A stretch of 64,000 bases of DNA from Kiritimatiellia bacterium. GTDB lineage: Bacteria; Verrucomicrobiota; Kiritimatiellia; UBA8416; JABMPJ01. This document shows positions 44,468-53,208 of the stretch, one piece after another. The notes below the pieces were generated by a model. That model had not been told where the DNA came from. It did no database searches and was given only the letters and a program-made list of their open reading frames with translations. The stretch covers positions 1 through 64,000 of the forward strand of contig JASLOA010000037.1 of NCBI GenBank assembly GCA_030745755.1, given 5' to 3'. Within the stretch, counting starts at the first letter, position 1. Every line of letters begins with the position of its first letter. Both the position numbers and the translations under genes were made by a program.

Positions 44468-45268
44468 GTGACCAACATGCCTACTACAACGACAACAGCA
44501 ACCGCGCTCGACCTCCCGTCCGTCCGAATCTTCGGCGTAACAGTATCGGGATTCCTGGAGGATCAACTTAACGAGTATATCCGCCAGAGCAGCGAGGAAC
44601 ACCGTAAATGCATCGTTGCCAATGTAAACATCCATGCGCTGAACTTGGCTTTCACAGATCCCCGCTTCCGGTCGTTTCTCCAGAGAAGTGACTATGTGTT
44701 CTGCGACGGCCATGGTGTTGTTGTGAGTGCGCGACTTCTCGGCAGCAAGATCCCCCCGCGCATCACGTATGCCGACTGGCTACCTCGCTTCGCTCGTTTC
44801 TGCGCGGCGGAGGGGCTGTCGATCTTTCTACTCGGTGGACGCGCCGGGATTGCCGAAACTGCTGCCGACAAGCTGAAGGGCGAAGCAACCGGTCTTCGGG
44901 TCGCAGGAACGTTCCACGGCTACTTTGACAGGACCAGGAACAGCCCCGGCAGTCTGCAAGCGATTGAGCGAATCAACGCGACGAAACCCGACATCTTGAT
45001 CGTTTGCATGGGCATGCCCCTGCAGGAGTACTGGATCGAGGACCACTGGGCCGACATCCAGGCAACTGTGGCACTTACCGGCGGCGCTGCGCTCGACTAT
45101 GTCTCAGGAAATCTGCGTCGCCCCCCCCAATGGCTGACCGACCACGGAATGGAGTGGCTCGGTCGTCTCGCAATCGAGCCGGGTCGACTGGCAAACCGCT
45201 ACATTGTCGGGCTTCCGCTCTTCTTTCTACGACTTGCAGCGAGCACCATCCGCACCTGGTGGCAATAG
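44468..45268 (+). CDS. WecG/TagA/CpsF family glycosyltransferase (GT26)
   Basis: A 266-residue enzyme with the family pattern ANVNIHALNLAF, YVFCDGHGVVVSARLLG near residue 80, FLLGGRAGIAETAADKL near 120 and VCMGMPLQEYWIED near 180. Relatives add N-acetylmannosaminuronate or N-acetylmannosamine to a lipid-linked sugar, often the second step of repeat-unit assembly. The start is a GTG at 44468 or the ATG at 44477. Confidence 0.9.
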   Translation: MTNMPTTTTTATALDLPSVRIFGVTVSGFLEDQLNEYIRQSSEEHRKCIVANVNIHALNLAFTDPRFRSFLQRSDYVFCDGHGVVVSARLLGSKIPPRITYADWLPRFARFCAAEGLSIFLLGGRAGIAETAADKLKGEATGLRVAGTFHGYFDRTRNSPGSLQAIERINATKPDILIVCMGMPLQEYWIEDHWADIQATVALTGGAALDYVSGNLRRPPQWLTDHGMEWLGRLAIEPGRLANRYIVGLPLFFLRLAASTIRTWWQ

Positions 45269-45273
45269 CATCC

Positions 45274-47085
45274 ATGACTACACCGTCCACACCCCCCCGA
45301 ATGCTCGTTCTCTTGGTGGCGCTCATCGGCGCGCTATCCTGTTCCTGGCTCGGCAGCATCATGCATGAATCCGACCAGGCATCGTTTATCGATGGCGCCT
45401 GGCAACTGGCCCAAGGGTCGGCTCCGCTTCACGACCCGGGCTTCTACGAATACGATAAGTACTTCCTGTCGTATTGGGCCTTGGCCGGAGTCTACGCCAT
45501 CTTGCCGGCGTGCGACCCCATCCTCACGGCCAACCTGTTCGGCTTCGTGGTCTACTGGGTGGGCCTCCTCTTCCTGACCGGGTTCACCAAGGGCGCGTCA
45601 CCCCTTCGCCAGTGCTTGCTGTTGGGGGCGGCGCTGTCGCCATCGCTCTTGTTACATCTACCCTATTTCTCCCCGAACCTGCTTTCGGCAGGCATGCTCT
45701 TCCTGGGGGGCGGACTAGTGCGGTTGCCAAGGGGTGGTACTCTGACTGCCGCTCTCTTCTGGGCCCTGGCCGCAGGCTGCCGCGCCGATGTTCTGTTGCT
45801 CCTGCCTTTACTGGTATGGATTGCGGCCAGACAACCAACCATTTCGGGGTTGCTGACTACGTGGCGCACCTGGGCTATTGTTGGCGCCACCGGCGCAGTG
45901 CACGTATATGGCAAGTATGCCAGCTGTGCATCGCTGGGCATCGGCTACACACCATTCCTGGTGCCCCGGGTATACCTGGCATACCTTGTCTTCGGGCTGG
46001 GTAGTGGCGCCGTGGTGCTGATCCTTCTCCTGGGCATGCTGTTCAGACAGGGCTGGCGCCACCGCGCCTGGCAGCGTCGTGTATTCTGGTGGTGGGGAGC
46101 GGTTGCGCTGTCTATTCCGTTTATCTTCTATTCAGTCTACATGTTCTCGCCGCGCCATTGGATCGTGCTTCTGGCCGGCATGATCGCACTCACGGCATCT
46201 CCGCAATGGAACGCACTTGCCGCGGACCTGTCACGATGCAGGACACGATGGATGTCAGCCCTGCTCCTCGTGGCATTACTCCCTCTCGTGGTCGGCATCC
46301 GCTTGCCGTCAGCTACATCGCCGCATTTGACACTGCAGAACCCGACACTGTTCCCAACTGCAGACGGTCGCGCCCCCATGGGCGCGGTATTGCCATTCAT
46401 GTGGTCGCCCCACCGCCTGGACCACAGTCACAGAACCTGGTTAGCCGCAAGGGAGATCGGACAATGGGAGGAACTGGAGGGGGCGGTGCCTATCGGGGCA
46501 TCTCCACTCTATAGCATTGTAGCACTATCCGTCCGGCTCGATGGACAGACACCGAAACGAATCGAGAAGTGGAGCGGTATCCCGTTTCTATACGTGTCCA
46601 CCAGGACTCTGATCAAGAAACCCTACAACCTCGATGGCAGACTGACACGTTCGATTGGCTTTGACTCATCGGTGCACCAACCCGTTATTGCAGGCGGCCG
46701 GTTCCCCGTGGGCGTAGTCAAGCTCATTACCTCGCAGTTTCCACAGAGCAGTATCACCCTGGTTGCCCGCTGGATTGAGACACTTGCCAGGCTTTTCAAT
46801 GGAAACGAAGTTGTCTGGCTGGGAGAGTTGGCCCAGGGGACGATAAAGGAAGCCCCTCACTGGCAAGGCCGTTCGTTGGCCTTCCTCTCGGAACAGCATT
46901 TCACGATTACGCACAGTGCTGTCGAGTACTCAGCAGAATATGTCGGAGACGTTGCAGGCCAAGGGATGTATGCCGTGCGAATCGGGGGAGATCGGCCAAG
47001 GGAGTCGTCGTTTGTTCTCTCGGCGCCCGTCTGCGCAGCCACCTCCACCTATCCGGACTACATGCAGATTCAGCGACTGGAATAG
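45274..47085 (+). CDS. GT-C-like multi-spanning membrane protein
   Basis: A 603-residue protein with about ten to twelve helices and a C-terminal extracytoplasmic domain. In the first loop after helix 1 it has MHESDQASF, an ExD motif placed as in GT-C glycosyltransferases that use lipid-phosphate sugars. It starts five bases after the WecG-like stop. No specific family was recognised; a glycosyltransferase role is inferred from topology and neighbours. Confidence 0.55.
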   Translation: MTTPSTPPRMLVLLVALIGALSCSWLGSIMHESDQASFIDGAWQLAQGSAPLHDPGFYEYDKYFLSYWALAGVYAILPACDPILTANLFGFVVYWVGLLFLTGFTKGASPLRQCLLLGAALSPSLLLHLPYFSPNLLSAGMLFLGGGLVRLPRGGTLTAALFWALAAGCRADVLLLLPLLVWIAARQPTISGLLTTWRTWAIVGATGAVHVYGKYASCASLGIGYTPFLVPRVYLAYLVFGLGSGAVVLILLLGMLFRQGWRHRAWQRRVFWWWGAVALSIPFIFYSVYMFSPRHWIVLLAGMIALTASPQWNALAADLSRCRTRWMSALLLVALLPLVVGIRLPSATSPHLTLQNPTLFPTADGRAPMGAVLPFMWSPHRLDHSHRTWLAAREIGQWEELEGAVPIGASPLYSIVALSVRLDGQTPKRIEKWSGIPFLYVSTRTLIKKPYNLDGRLTRSIGFDSSVHQPVIAGGRFPVGVVKLITSQFPQSSITLVARWIETLARLFNGNEVVWLGELAQGTIKEAPHWQGRSLAFLSEQHFTITHSAVEYSAEYVGDVAGQGMYAVRIGGDRPRESSFVLSAPVCAATSTYPDYMQIQRLE

Positions 47086-47186
47086 ATCACAAAGAAGAGC
47101 CAGTCGCAAACGTCCCGCCGATTTCATTGCAGCTGGAAAGCCGAGATCGCCCCTTCTATACTCTGTTGCCTCTTCTCATAGACATC

Positions 47187-48155
47187 ATGACCCTAGACAC
47201 AGACAGTTCATTGACCGCGCCGCCGCGTGGCCGCGTACGTGGCGCATGGTGTCCACTCCTCTGCTGGTCGGTCACGGCGTTGCTTTTGGTCGTTGCCTTT
47301 CACCTTCTGGGCAACACGGTCTCCAACGTAGCCAGCCGCTCCGTCTTCCGCTGGATGGTGGCGCGGTGGAACGACACGGTTTCGTATGGGGTTGATTACT
47401 CGGTGGGATGGTTCATTCCTGTTATCAGCCTCGGCGTTCTGTTCAGGCGACGCGAAGACATTGTGAGGGAGCGCGGAGGGGTGAACTTCTGGGGACTTCC
47501 CATCATTCTGGTCGCCCTCCTGATGCACTGGGCGGCGGCTCGGGCGCAGCAGCCACGCGTCTCACTAATGTCTCTGATTGCGATTCTGTGGGCGCTGCCA
47601 CTGGTCTTTGGCGGATGGAAGGTAGCCCGTCATTTCATCTTTCCGGTCGGCTACCTCATGTTCTGCATCCCCTGGAACTTTCTGGATGCGTTGACATTCC
47701 CCATGCGGCTCTTCTCAAGTGCCCTCTCTGCCGGTCTCCTGAATGGGATCGGTATCGGTGTAGTGCGTTCGGGTACGATTATCCACTCCCTTTCCAGTGA
47801 AGGCCTCGATTTCAATGTGGCCGATCCATGCAGCGGGCTCAGTTCCATGTTGGCCTTGCTGGCACTGACCGCTGTCTACGCCAACCTGACCGAGAGAACA
47901 TGGCTGCGCCAGGCCGTGTTGTTCATCACGGCGATTCCGCTGGCCATTGCGGGGAATATCTTCCGTATTGGCACCATTGCGGTTGTGGCGGAGTTCTTCA
48001 GCCGTGAAGTTGCATTGACTCTCTACCACGACTACTCGGCCTTCCTGATCTTTCCCGTGGCCATCTTGTTGATGATCGGGGCGGGCAATCTGATCTCCCG
48101 ATTCAGCTTCAAAGGAATCAAGGAATGGATAAGCACACGTTTACAGCACACCTAG
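47187..48155 (+). CDS. exosortase (EpsH/Xrt family)
   Basis: A 322-residue membrane transpeptidase with about eight helices. The catalytic set is present: Cys 215 in ADPCSGLSS, Arg 260 in AGNIFRI and His 281 in LYHDYSAFL. Exosortases cleave C-terminal PEP-CTERM sorting signals, and their genes usually lie in polysaccharide loci as here. No PEP-CTERM protein was recognised in the window. The ATG at 47187 was chosen over the open upstream frame. The 3' end overlaps the EpsI gene by 31 bases. Confidence 0.92.
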   Translation: MTLDTDSSLTAPPRGRVRGAWCPLLCWSVTALLLVVAFHLLGNTVSNVASRSVFRWMVARWNDTVSYGVDYSVGWFIPVISLGVLFRRREDIVRERGGVNFWGLPIILVALLMHWAAARAQQPRVSLMSLIAILWALPLVFGGWKVARHFIFPVGYLMFCIPWNFLDALTFPMRLFSSALSAGLLNGIGIGVVRSGTIIHSLSSEGLDFNVADPCSGLSSMLALLALTAVYANLTERTWLRQAVLFITAIPLAIAGNIFRIGTIAVVAEFFSREVALTLYHDYSAFLIFPVAILLMIGAGNLISRFSFKGIKEWISTRLQHT

Positions 48156-48871
48156 CCATCATCGGCATGCTTGGCGTGGCTGCGGTCGCGCTCAAGTTTG
48201 GCGTTGATGTCACACTCGAGGACCGACCCGGCGTATATATGCGCATGCCCGCACAAGTGCTTGATTGGACAGGACGGAAGCTGCTCTACTGCCACAACGA
48301 GGACTGTTCCTGGTCCGGTGTTGAGAACGAGTCAGCAGATGACCTCTGCCCACAGTGCCAGGCAGAGGTATACACCATGGCCTGGGTTGAGAAAGACCAA
48401 CTCCCCGCAGACACAGAGTTTCTCAAGTACCGCTACACTCGCCCGACAGGAGAAATACTCATGGCGTCCATTGTCCTCAGCGGCAATGAGCGCAGTAGTA
48501 TTCATCGACCTCAGCGTTGCCTTGTAGCGCAGGGCTTCGACATTACCCGTAGCGTTGTGGACTCCGTTGATCTGCCGGAACGTGGACGCCTCGATGTGAT
48601 GATGCTGGATACGCTCTTTCATCATCGCGGACAGCAGACGGGGAATCATGCCCGCCCCGTGTTCTATGCCTACTGGTTCGTCGGGCAGAACAGAGAAACA
48701 CCCAGCCACCTCATGCGCATGTTCTGGCTCGCATGGGATCGTGTGTTTCACGGTGTCGCTCACCGGTGGGTCTACATCATGATCCAAGGACACGGATACC
48801 GTTCTCGCGAGGCCTTTGCCGAGGCTCTGGGTGAGTTCCTTCCCACATGGTATCCCGCCATTGTTCGATAG
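48125..48871 (+). CDS. exosortase-associated EpsI-like protein with zinc ribbon
   Basis: A 248-residue protein with one N-terminal membrane helix and an extracytoplasmic domain of the EpsI (DUF3485) type. The conserved SIHRPQRCLVAQGF segment lies near residue 126. Between helix and domain there is a likely zinc-binding insertion, YCHNEDC near 55 and CPQC near 75. EpsI proteins always accompany exosortases; their function is not settled. It starts inside the exosortase gene. Confidence 0.85.
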   Translation: MDKHTFTAHLAIIGMLGVAAVALKFGVDVTLEDRPGVYMRMPAQVLDWTGRKLLYCHNEDCSWSGVENESADDLCPQCQAEVYTMAWVEKDQLPADTEFLKYRYTRPTGEILMASIVLSGNERSSIHRPQRCLVAQGFDITRSVVDSVDLPERGRLDVMMLDTLFHHRGQQTGNHARPVFYAYWFVGQNRETPSHLMRMFWLAWDRVFHGVAHRWVYIMIQGHGYRSREAFAEALGEFLPTWYPAIVR

Positions 48872-48927
48872 CTCCTTGCGGAAGCCTTGACTTCGCGAGC
48901 TAAATCCGACATCACTCTCTGTGAAGA

Positions 48928-50547
48928 ATGAAGGTGCGTGGTGACATTGTGGCGGCGGTTGTGCTGGGGGCTCTGTTTCTTGGGCTCTATGCGCTGACTG
49001 TTCCTGAGAATCATTGTGAGGCGGATCATGCCTTTCACTATGCATGGGATGTGGAGAACGCGCCACTCTATGAAGCGCTCCACCACCACCGCCTGCTGTA
49101 TGTTCCGCTAGCCAAGGCCGTGCATGCCGGTGTCCGGATTCTGAATGACGAGGTCCGTGCCTACCCGGTCATGATCGGGATCAGCATGGTGGCCGGCGCC
49201 ATCGCCATGGCCTTCATCTTCCTGACCTTTCGCCGGAATCTTGGATTCAGCAGGGAGGTAGCGCTATTCAGCGCCGGGCTGGTTGGCAGCTCATACGGAT
49301 TCTGGCGCTATGCCTGTGAAGCAGAGGTAGCCGTCGTGGCCGCGGCACCGCTCGCTGTAGCCATTTACGTCCTCACCTCCCCCAGAATCAATGCCTTGCG
49401 TGTTCTCGTTGGCGGCGTCGCCGCCGCACTGGCCGTTCTCCTGCATATCCTGGCCATTATACCGGTTCTATTCGCGTTTCCTGCTCTGCTCATGGGCCGC
49501 GGCCGGCGTGCCCCCCTGCTGCTCTACATCCTGCTGGTGATCGCGTTGCTGGTCGCCGGATATGCTGTGTCGAACACATCGCCGTTCCCAGAGTCACCCC
49601 ACGCAGACAGCGGGCATGGAGATATCCATCTGGCATTGCAGGGACCTTCGGCACTGGGTAATGCCGGCCTGGGATTCGGCCAGGCGGTGCTGTCCGGCAA
49701 CTACCTCTTCTGTCTGCGGCCGTTCCGTGACTTCATGGAGAGGGAATTCTCGCATCGCATGCTTCGAGAAGAGATCCTTATTGGTCTGCAGGCAGGCAGC
49801 GTCTCGGCGGTCCTCCCTCTCGTCATTCTGCTTCTGCTCGGTCTGGTTGTGATATTCGTCGTGGATGACCGTCTCAGTCCACCGATAGCTTCCGAGGACG
49901 AAAAGGGCCCACCGCCGCCTGACCCGTCTGCTTCGATCCGTAGACTGGTACTGATCGCCATGGTGCTCTGGTTTGTCTTGCACTCGCTGGTCTTGCTGGG
50001 CTACGAGGCCGCCAACCCTGAAAACTGGGTCCTGCTCATGGTGCCTCTCTGGGTCGGCATCGCGCTGCTGTGGGCACGCGATCCGCGTGGGATACCCCGG
50101 CAGGCGCTCGGAACTCTCTTCGTCCTCCTATTGCTGCATAATTACTTCGGAGGGATGCACCTGCTTGGAAAGGAGGCGGGTGACTACAACCGTTCAAGCT
50201 CTCAGTGGATTATCGATCATGTCCGCGAGAACGACCTTATCCTGACAGACGAGACACCTGCCTATTGCTGGTTCTTGCGCTACCACTCGCCGGCCAGGAT
50301 CTTGTCTCTGTCACATACCGATTCGGAGTATATGATTCAGTCGATCTCCGATGTGCGTCACTCGGGCGGACATGTACTGGCAACCCCGGATGTCTTCCTA
50401 CCGTCTGGCGGCCCGCAACAAGCCACGCGCGACGAATCGGATGAAGTAAGAAGCATCCGCCAGGCCCTCCGGCCGATGTTCGTGCCCGTCTCGCATGGAC
50501 AGGATGGCAGGGGGTGGGTGTTCCACCCGGAGAAGGCCAATCAGTAG
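48928..50547 (+). CDS. GT-C-like multi-spanning membrane protein, second copy type
   Basis: A 539-residue protein with about eleven helices. After helix 1 it carries NHCEADHAFHYAW, an ExD motif in the position expected for GT-C glycosyltransferases, like the protein encoded at 45274. The C-terminal 110 residues form a soluble domain (IIDHVRENDLILTDETPAY). No named family was recognised. It follows the EpsI gene by 56 bases and ends seven bases inside the convergent sugar transferase gene. Confidence 0.5.
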   Translation: MKVRGDIVAAVVLGALFLGLYALTVPENHCEADHAFHYAWDVENAPLYEALHHHRLLYVPLAKAVHAGVRILNDEVRAYPVMIGISMVAGAIAMAFIFLTFRRNLGFSREVALFSAGLVGSSYGFWRYACEAEVAVVAAAPLAVAIYVLTSPRINALRVLVGGVAAALAVLLHILAIIPVLFAFPALLMGRGRRAPLLLYILLVIALLVAGYAVSNTSPFPESPHADSGHGDIHLALQGPSALGNAGLGFGQAVLSGNYLFCLRPFRDFMEREFSHRMLREEILIGLQAGSVSAVLPLVILLLLGLVVIFVVDDRLSPPIASEDEKGPPPPDPSASIRRLVLIAMVLWFVLHSLVLLGYEAANPENWVLLMVPLWVGIALLWARDPRGIPRQALGTLFVLLLLHNYFGGMHLLGKEAGDYNRSSSQWIIDHVRENDLILTDETPAYCWFLRYHSPARILSLSHTDSEYMIQSISDVRHSGGHVLATPDVFLPSGGPQQATRDESDEVRSIRQALRPMFVPVSHGQDGRGWVFHPEKANQ

Positions 50548-52007
50548 GCGCCCTTGCCGAAGAGGACCACCCATACCGTGCGCAGTAGTATCTTGACGTC
50601 CAGCACCCAGCTCTGGTTACGCAGGTAGTAGACATCCAGGATGCACATATTGTGGAAATCCAGGTCGCTGCGACCCGACACCTGCCAGAGACACGTCAAC
50701 CCCGGCATGCCTCCGTGTCGGCTATAGTGCCACTCCTCGTAGTAGTTCTCAAAGTCACGGCGCGGTAGCGGACGTGGCCCCACGAACACCATGCGCCCCA
50801 GCAACACGTTCACAAGCTGAGGCAATTCGTCCATGCTGAACCGGCGCAGGAAACGCCCCACGGGTGTCACGCGCGGGTCACGCTTGATCTTGAACAACCC
50901 CTCCCCCGACTCGTTGAACTCTTCCACCTGCGCCTGCAGCTCATCGGCCCGATGGCGCATGGTTCGAAACTTGTACATCATGAACGGCTCACGATTGACA
51001 CCGATTCGCTCCTGAACAAAGAAGACCGGCCCCTTGCTTGTCAGCCTTACGACAAGTGCAATCAGCGCCAGAAGCGGGGCAAGGGCCACCAGTGTCAGTA
51101 CCCCAAAGAGCAGCGTCAGTATACGGCTGATCCTGCGCACCTGCCAATCACGCGGAGGCACATCGAAATGGACCAGCGGAACACCATGAATCCGGTCCGC
51201 CCGCATCCCTCCCTGGTCCACCACGACCTCCAACTCGTTCGTCAGGATTTTCACCGGAATGCCGAGTTTCTGTGCCAGCTCGAGAACAAGGATGACATGG
51301 GCGACATTCAAGTCCTGTTCGGCACAAATGAGCATGTCGGCCTGCTGCTCCTTCGGCGCAACTTCCATGCTCGCCAGAAACGACTCCGTGGTTTCACCCT
51401 TCTGCCGATGCAGACGCTGCACCACTTCAAGCCCGTGCGGATGAATCGTCTCAATCAGCCCACAGATGAAGTCGGCTTCCCGGCCCCGACCGGCAACAAC
51501 GGTGCGCCAGCGGTCGATCCCAAACCGTTCCCGTGCCCAACTCAGCAACGAGTCCATCCATACGCGGAAACCAACACAGAAGAAGCAATTGAGGAAAAGC
51601 AATGTGGCGAAGAAGCTGCGCGGATGGAACACGTTGCGGCGCAAATAGAAGTAAGCATAGAACAGCGCCAGGGCTGCCGCATTAGACAGCACCACGTTCC
51701 ATGCCAGCGGCTGAGGCCGAATGAAGCGCCTACCGCTATAGAGATTGCGCAGCGCGTAGATCACGAAGAGCGTTAATGAGAGAAAGAGAATAATGCGCGG
51801 AGCCCTCGCGTAATAGAAAAGCTCCAGCACCTCGCCTACATCACCGGTCTCTCTGACTCCCAGAGACCGGTTCAGCACCGTAAAGAACCTCTCTCCCCAC
51901 TCGCTGTGGAAGCGTACGAAGAGCGTCGCATAGTACGCCGCCACCACGGCAAAGAAATCCGATGCCAGCAGGAACAGCCACAAATGCCGAATACGGTTGT
52001 CTCGCAT
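50541..52007 (-). CDS. undecaprenyl-phosphate sugar phosphotransferase (WbaP-like)
   Basis: The initiating enzyme that puts the first sugar-1-phosphate on undecaprenyl phosphate. The 488-residue protein has about four N-terminal membrane helices, a central nucleotide-binding-like domain (RWRTVVAGRGREADFICGLI), a membrane helix near residue 300 and the C-terminal bacterial sugar transferase domain. That domain has VFFVQERIGVNREPFMMYKF, KRDPRVTPVGRFLRRFSMDE with the catalytic Asp-Glu, and FVGPRPLP. It is transcribed toward the cluster. Confidence 0.92.
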   Translation of the reverse strand: MRDNRIRHLWLFLLASDFFAVVAAYYATLFVRFHSEWGERFFTVLNRSLGVRETGDVGEVLELFYYARAPRIILFLSLTLFVIYALRNLYSGRRFIRPQPLAWNVVLSNAAALALFYAYFYLRRNVFHPRSFFATLLFLNCFFCVGFRVWMDSLLSWARERFGIDRWRTVVAGRGREADFICGLIETIHPHGLEVVQRLHRQKGETTESFLASMEVAPKEQQADMLICAEQDLNVAHVILVLELAQKLGIPVKILTNELEVVVDQGGMRADRIHGVPLVHFDVPPRDWQVRRISRILTLLFGVLTLVALAPLLALIALVVRLTSKGPVFFVQERIGVNREPFMMYKFRTMRHRADELQAQVEEFNESGEGLFKIKRDPRVTPVGRFLRRFSMDELPQLVNVLLGRMVFVGPRPLPRRDFENYYEEWHYSRHGGMPGLTCLWQVSGRSDLDFHNMCILDVYYLRNQSWVLDVKILLRTVWVVLFGKGAY

Positions 52008-52088
52008 GGGGCAACCATAGCAGCATCCAGAGCATCAGCACAAGCCCACCAATGCAACCCGTTACTTCCGGAGCGTACCGCGGGTAGC

Positions 52089-52140
52089 GCCAAGCGTGTC
52101 ATTTTTCGCCACGATCATGGCGAAAAATGACACGCTTGGC
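52089..52140. repeat. perfect 23-bp inverted repeat
   Basis: Left arm 52089-52111 (starting GCCAAGCGTGTCATTTTTCG) and right arm 52118-52140 are exact inverses, with a six-base CGATCA loop. It lies in the 196-base divergent gap between the sugar transferase and the E1alpha gene, 63 bases before the E1alpha ATG. It could be a strong leader hairpin, a bidirectional terminator or a protein-binding palindrome. The T5 and A5 runs lie inside the stem, not after it. Confidence 0.85.
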
Positions 52141-52203
52141 TCTCGAGGGGAGATCGAAGCATGTAGGTGGAAATGGCTCGCATCTGACAGCCACTCAGCT
52201 ACC

Positions 52204-53208
52204 ATGCCCGGCATGTGGACATTGGAGACAGTCCAGAAGGTCGAAGCCGTCGATCATGATGTCTGGGTGCAGGTTCTCCGCCTGATGGTCCTTGCCAGGA
52301 AGGTCGACGAACAGGTGATTCGCCTCTGCCGCCAGGGCCGCATCCGCGGCAGCTCCTTCACCGGTATCGGACAGGAGGCAATCAGCACGGCCGTAGCTGT
52401 TGCGAGCGAACCGGATGACCTCTTTGCGCCCTGTATCCGCAACCTGGCTCTCCATCTCGGCCGCGGAGAGACGCCTCTCGGTATCATGCGCCAGGTCCTG
52501 GCCCGGCCGGATGGGGCCACCGCCGGTCGCGACGGCAATATTCATCATGGACGCCTGGAGAACGGGGTCTACGCCATGATTTCCCACTTGGGTGCCATGA
52601 TATCGGTCGTTGCCGGCGGCGTTATGGCCAAGCGGCGACATGGCAAGACCTCCGTGGGTGTCGCGTTCGTTGGTGATGGCACCAGCAGCACCGGGGACTT
52701 CCATGAAGCCATGAACTTTGCTGCCGTGTTCAAGGTGCCTGTTCTCGTCATCATCGAGAACAACCACTACGCCTATTCCACCCCCAACTCGCGCCAGTTC
52801 GCCTGTCGCCACCTGGTCGACCGGGCTGTCGGCTACGGCATAAAGGGCGTCTCGGCCGATGGCAACAACGCGGCCGAGATGTACGTCACTGTGCGCGATA
52901 TCATGGCGGATATCCGGGTCAATCCTCGCCCGGTCCTGCTCGAAGCCGAAACCATGCGCATGCGTGGCCACGGCGAGCACGATGATTTCAAGTACGCTTC
53001 TGAGGAGTTGCTGCTGCTCTATCGCCGCCGCGACCCGATCAAGCTGGCCCTGCGCGCCATGAAAGCTGCCAGACTGATGGATGACAATGCTTTCGCCGCC
53101 ATGGAGGCCGAGATAGAGACCGAGGTCAGCGCAGCCGCGAAACAGGCCCTCGCGGAATCCGAACCTTCACCGGACACGCTGGACCAGGGGGTCTATGCCG
53201 ATGCGTGA
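52204..53208 (+). CDS. pdhA: 2-oxoacid (pyruvate/acetoin) dehydrogenase E1 component, alpha subunit
   Basis: A 334-residue thiamine-diphosphate enzyme subunit of a 2-oxoacid dehydrogenase complex. The cofactor motif runs from GDGTSSTGDFHEAMNF to IIENN near residue 180. GSSFTGIGQEAISTAVAV near 40 and GRDGNIHH near 105 are typical of the alpha subunit. The substrate (pyruvate, branched-chain oxoacid or acetoin) is not resolved. The frame is open through the inverted repeat upstream, but the ATG at 52204 (or 52213) gives the normal N-terminus. Confidence 0.9.
   Translation: MPGMWTLETVQKVEAVDHDVWVQVLRLMVLARKVDEQVIRLCRQGRIRGSSFTGIGQEAISTAVAVASEPDDLFAPCIRNLALHLGRGETPLGIMRQVLARPDGATAGRDGNIHHGRLENGVYAMISHLGAMISVVAGGVMAKRRHGKTSVGVAFVGDGTSSTGDFHEAMNFAAVFKVPVLVIIENNHYAYSTPNSRQFACRHLVDRAVGYGIKGVSADGNNAAEMYVTVRDIMADIRVNPRPVLLEAETMRMRGHGEHDDFKYASEELLLLYRRRDPIKLALRAMKAARLMDDNAFAAMEAEIETEVSAAAKQALAESEPSPDTLDQGVYADA

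Noticed and set aside
47187-50547. PEP-CTERM sorting signal in neighbouring proteins
   Set aside because: C-termini of all window proteins were inspected; none shows a VPEP-like motif followed by a membrane helix and basic tail.
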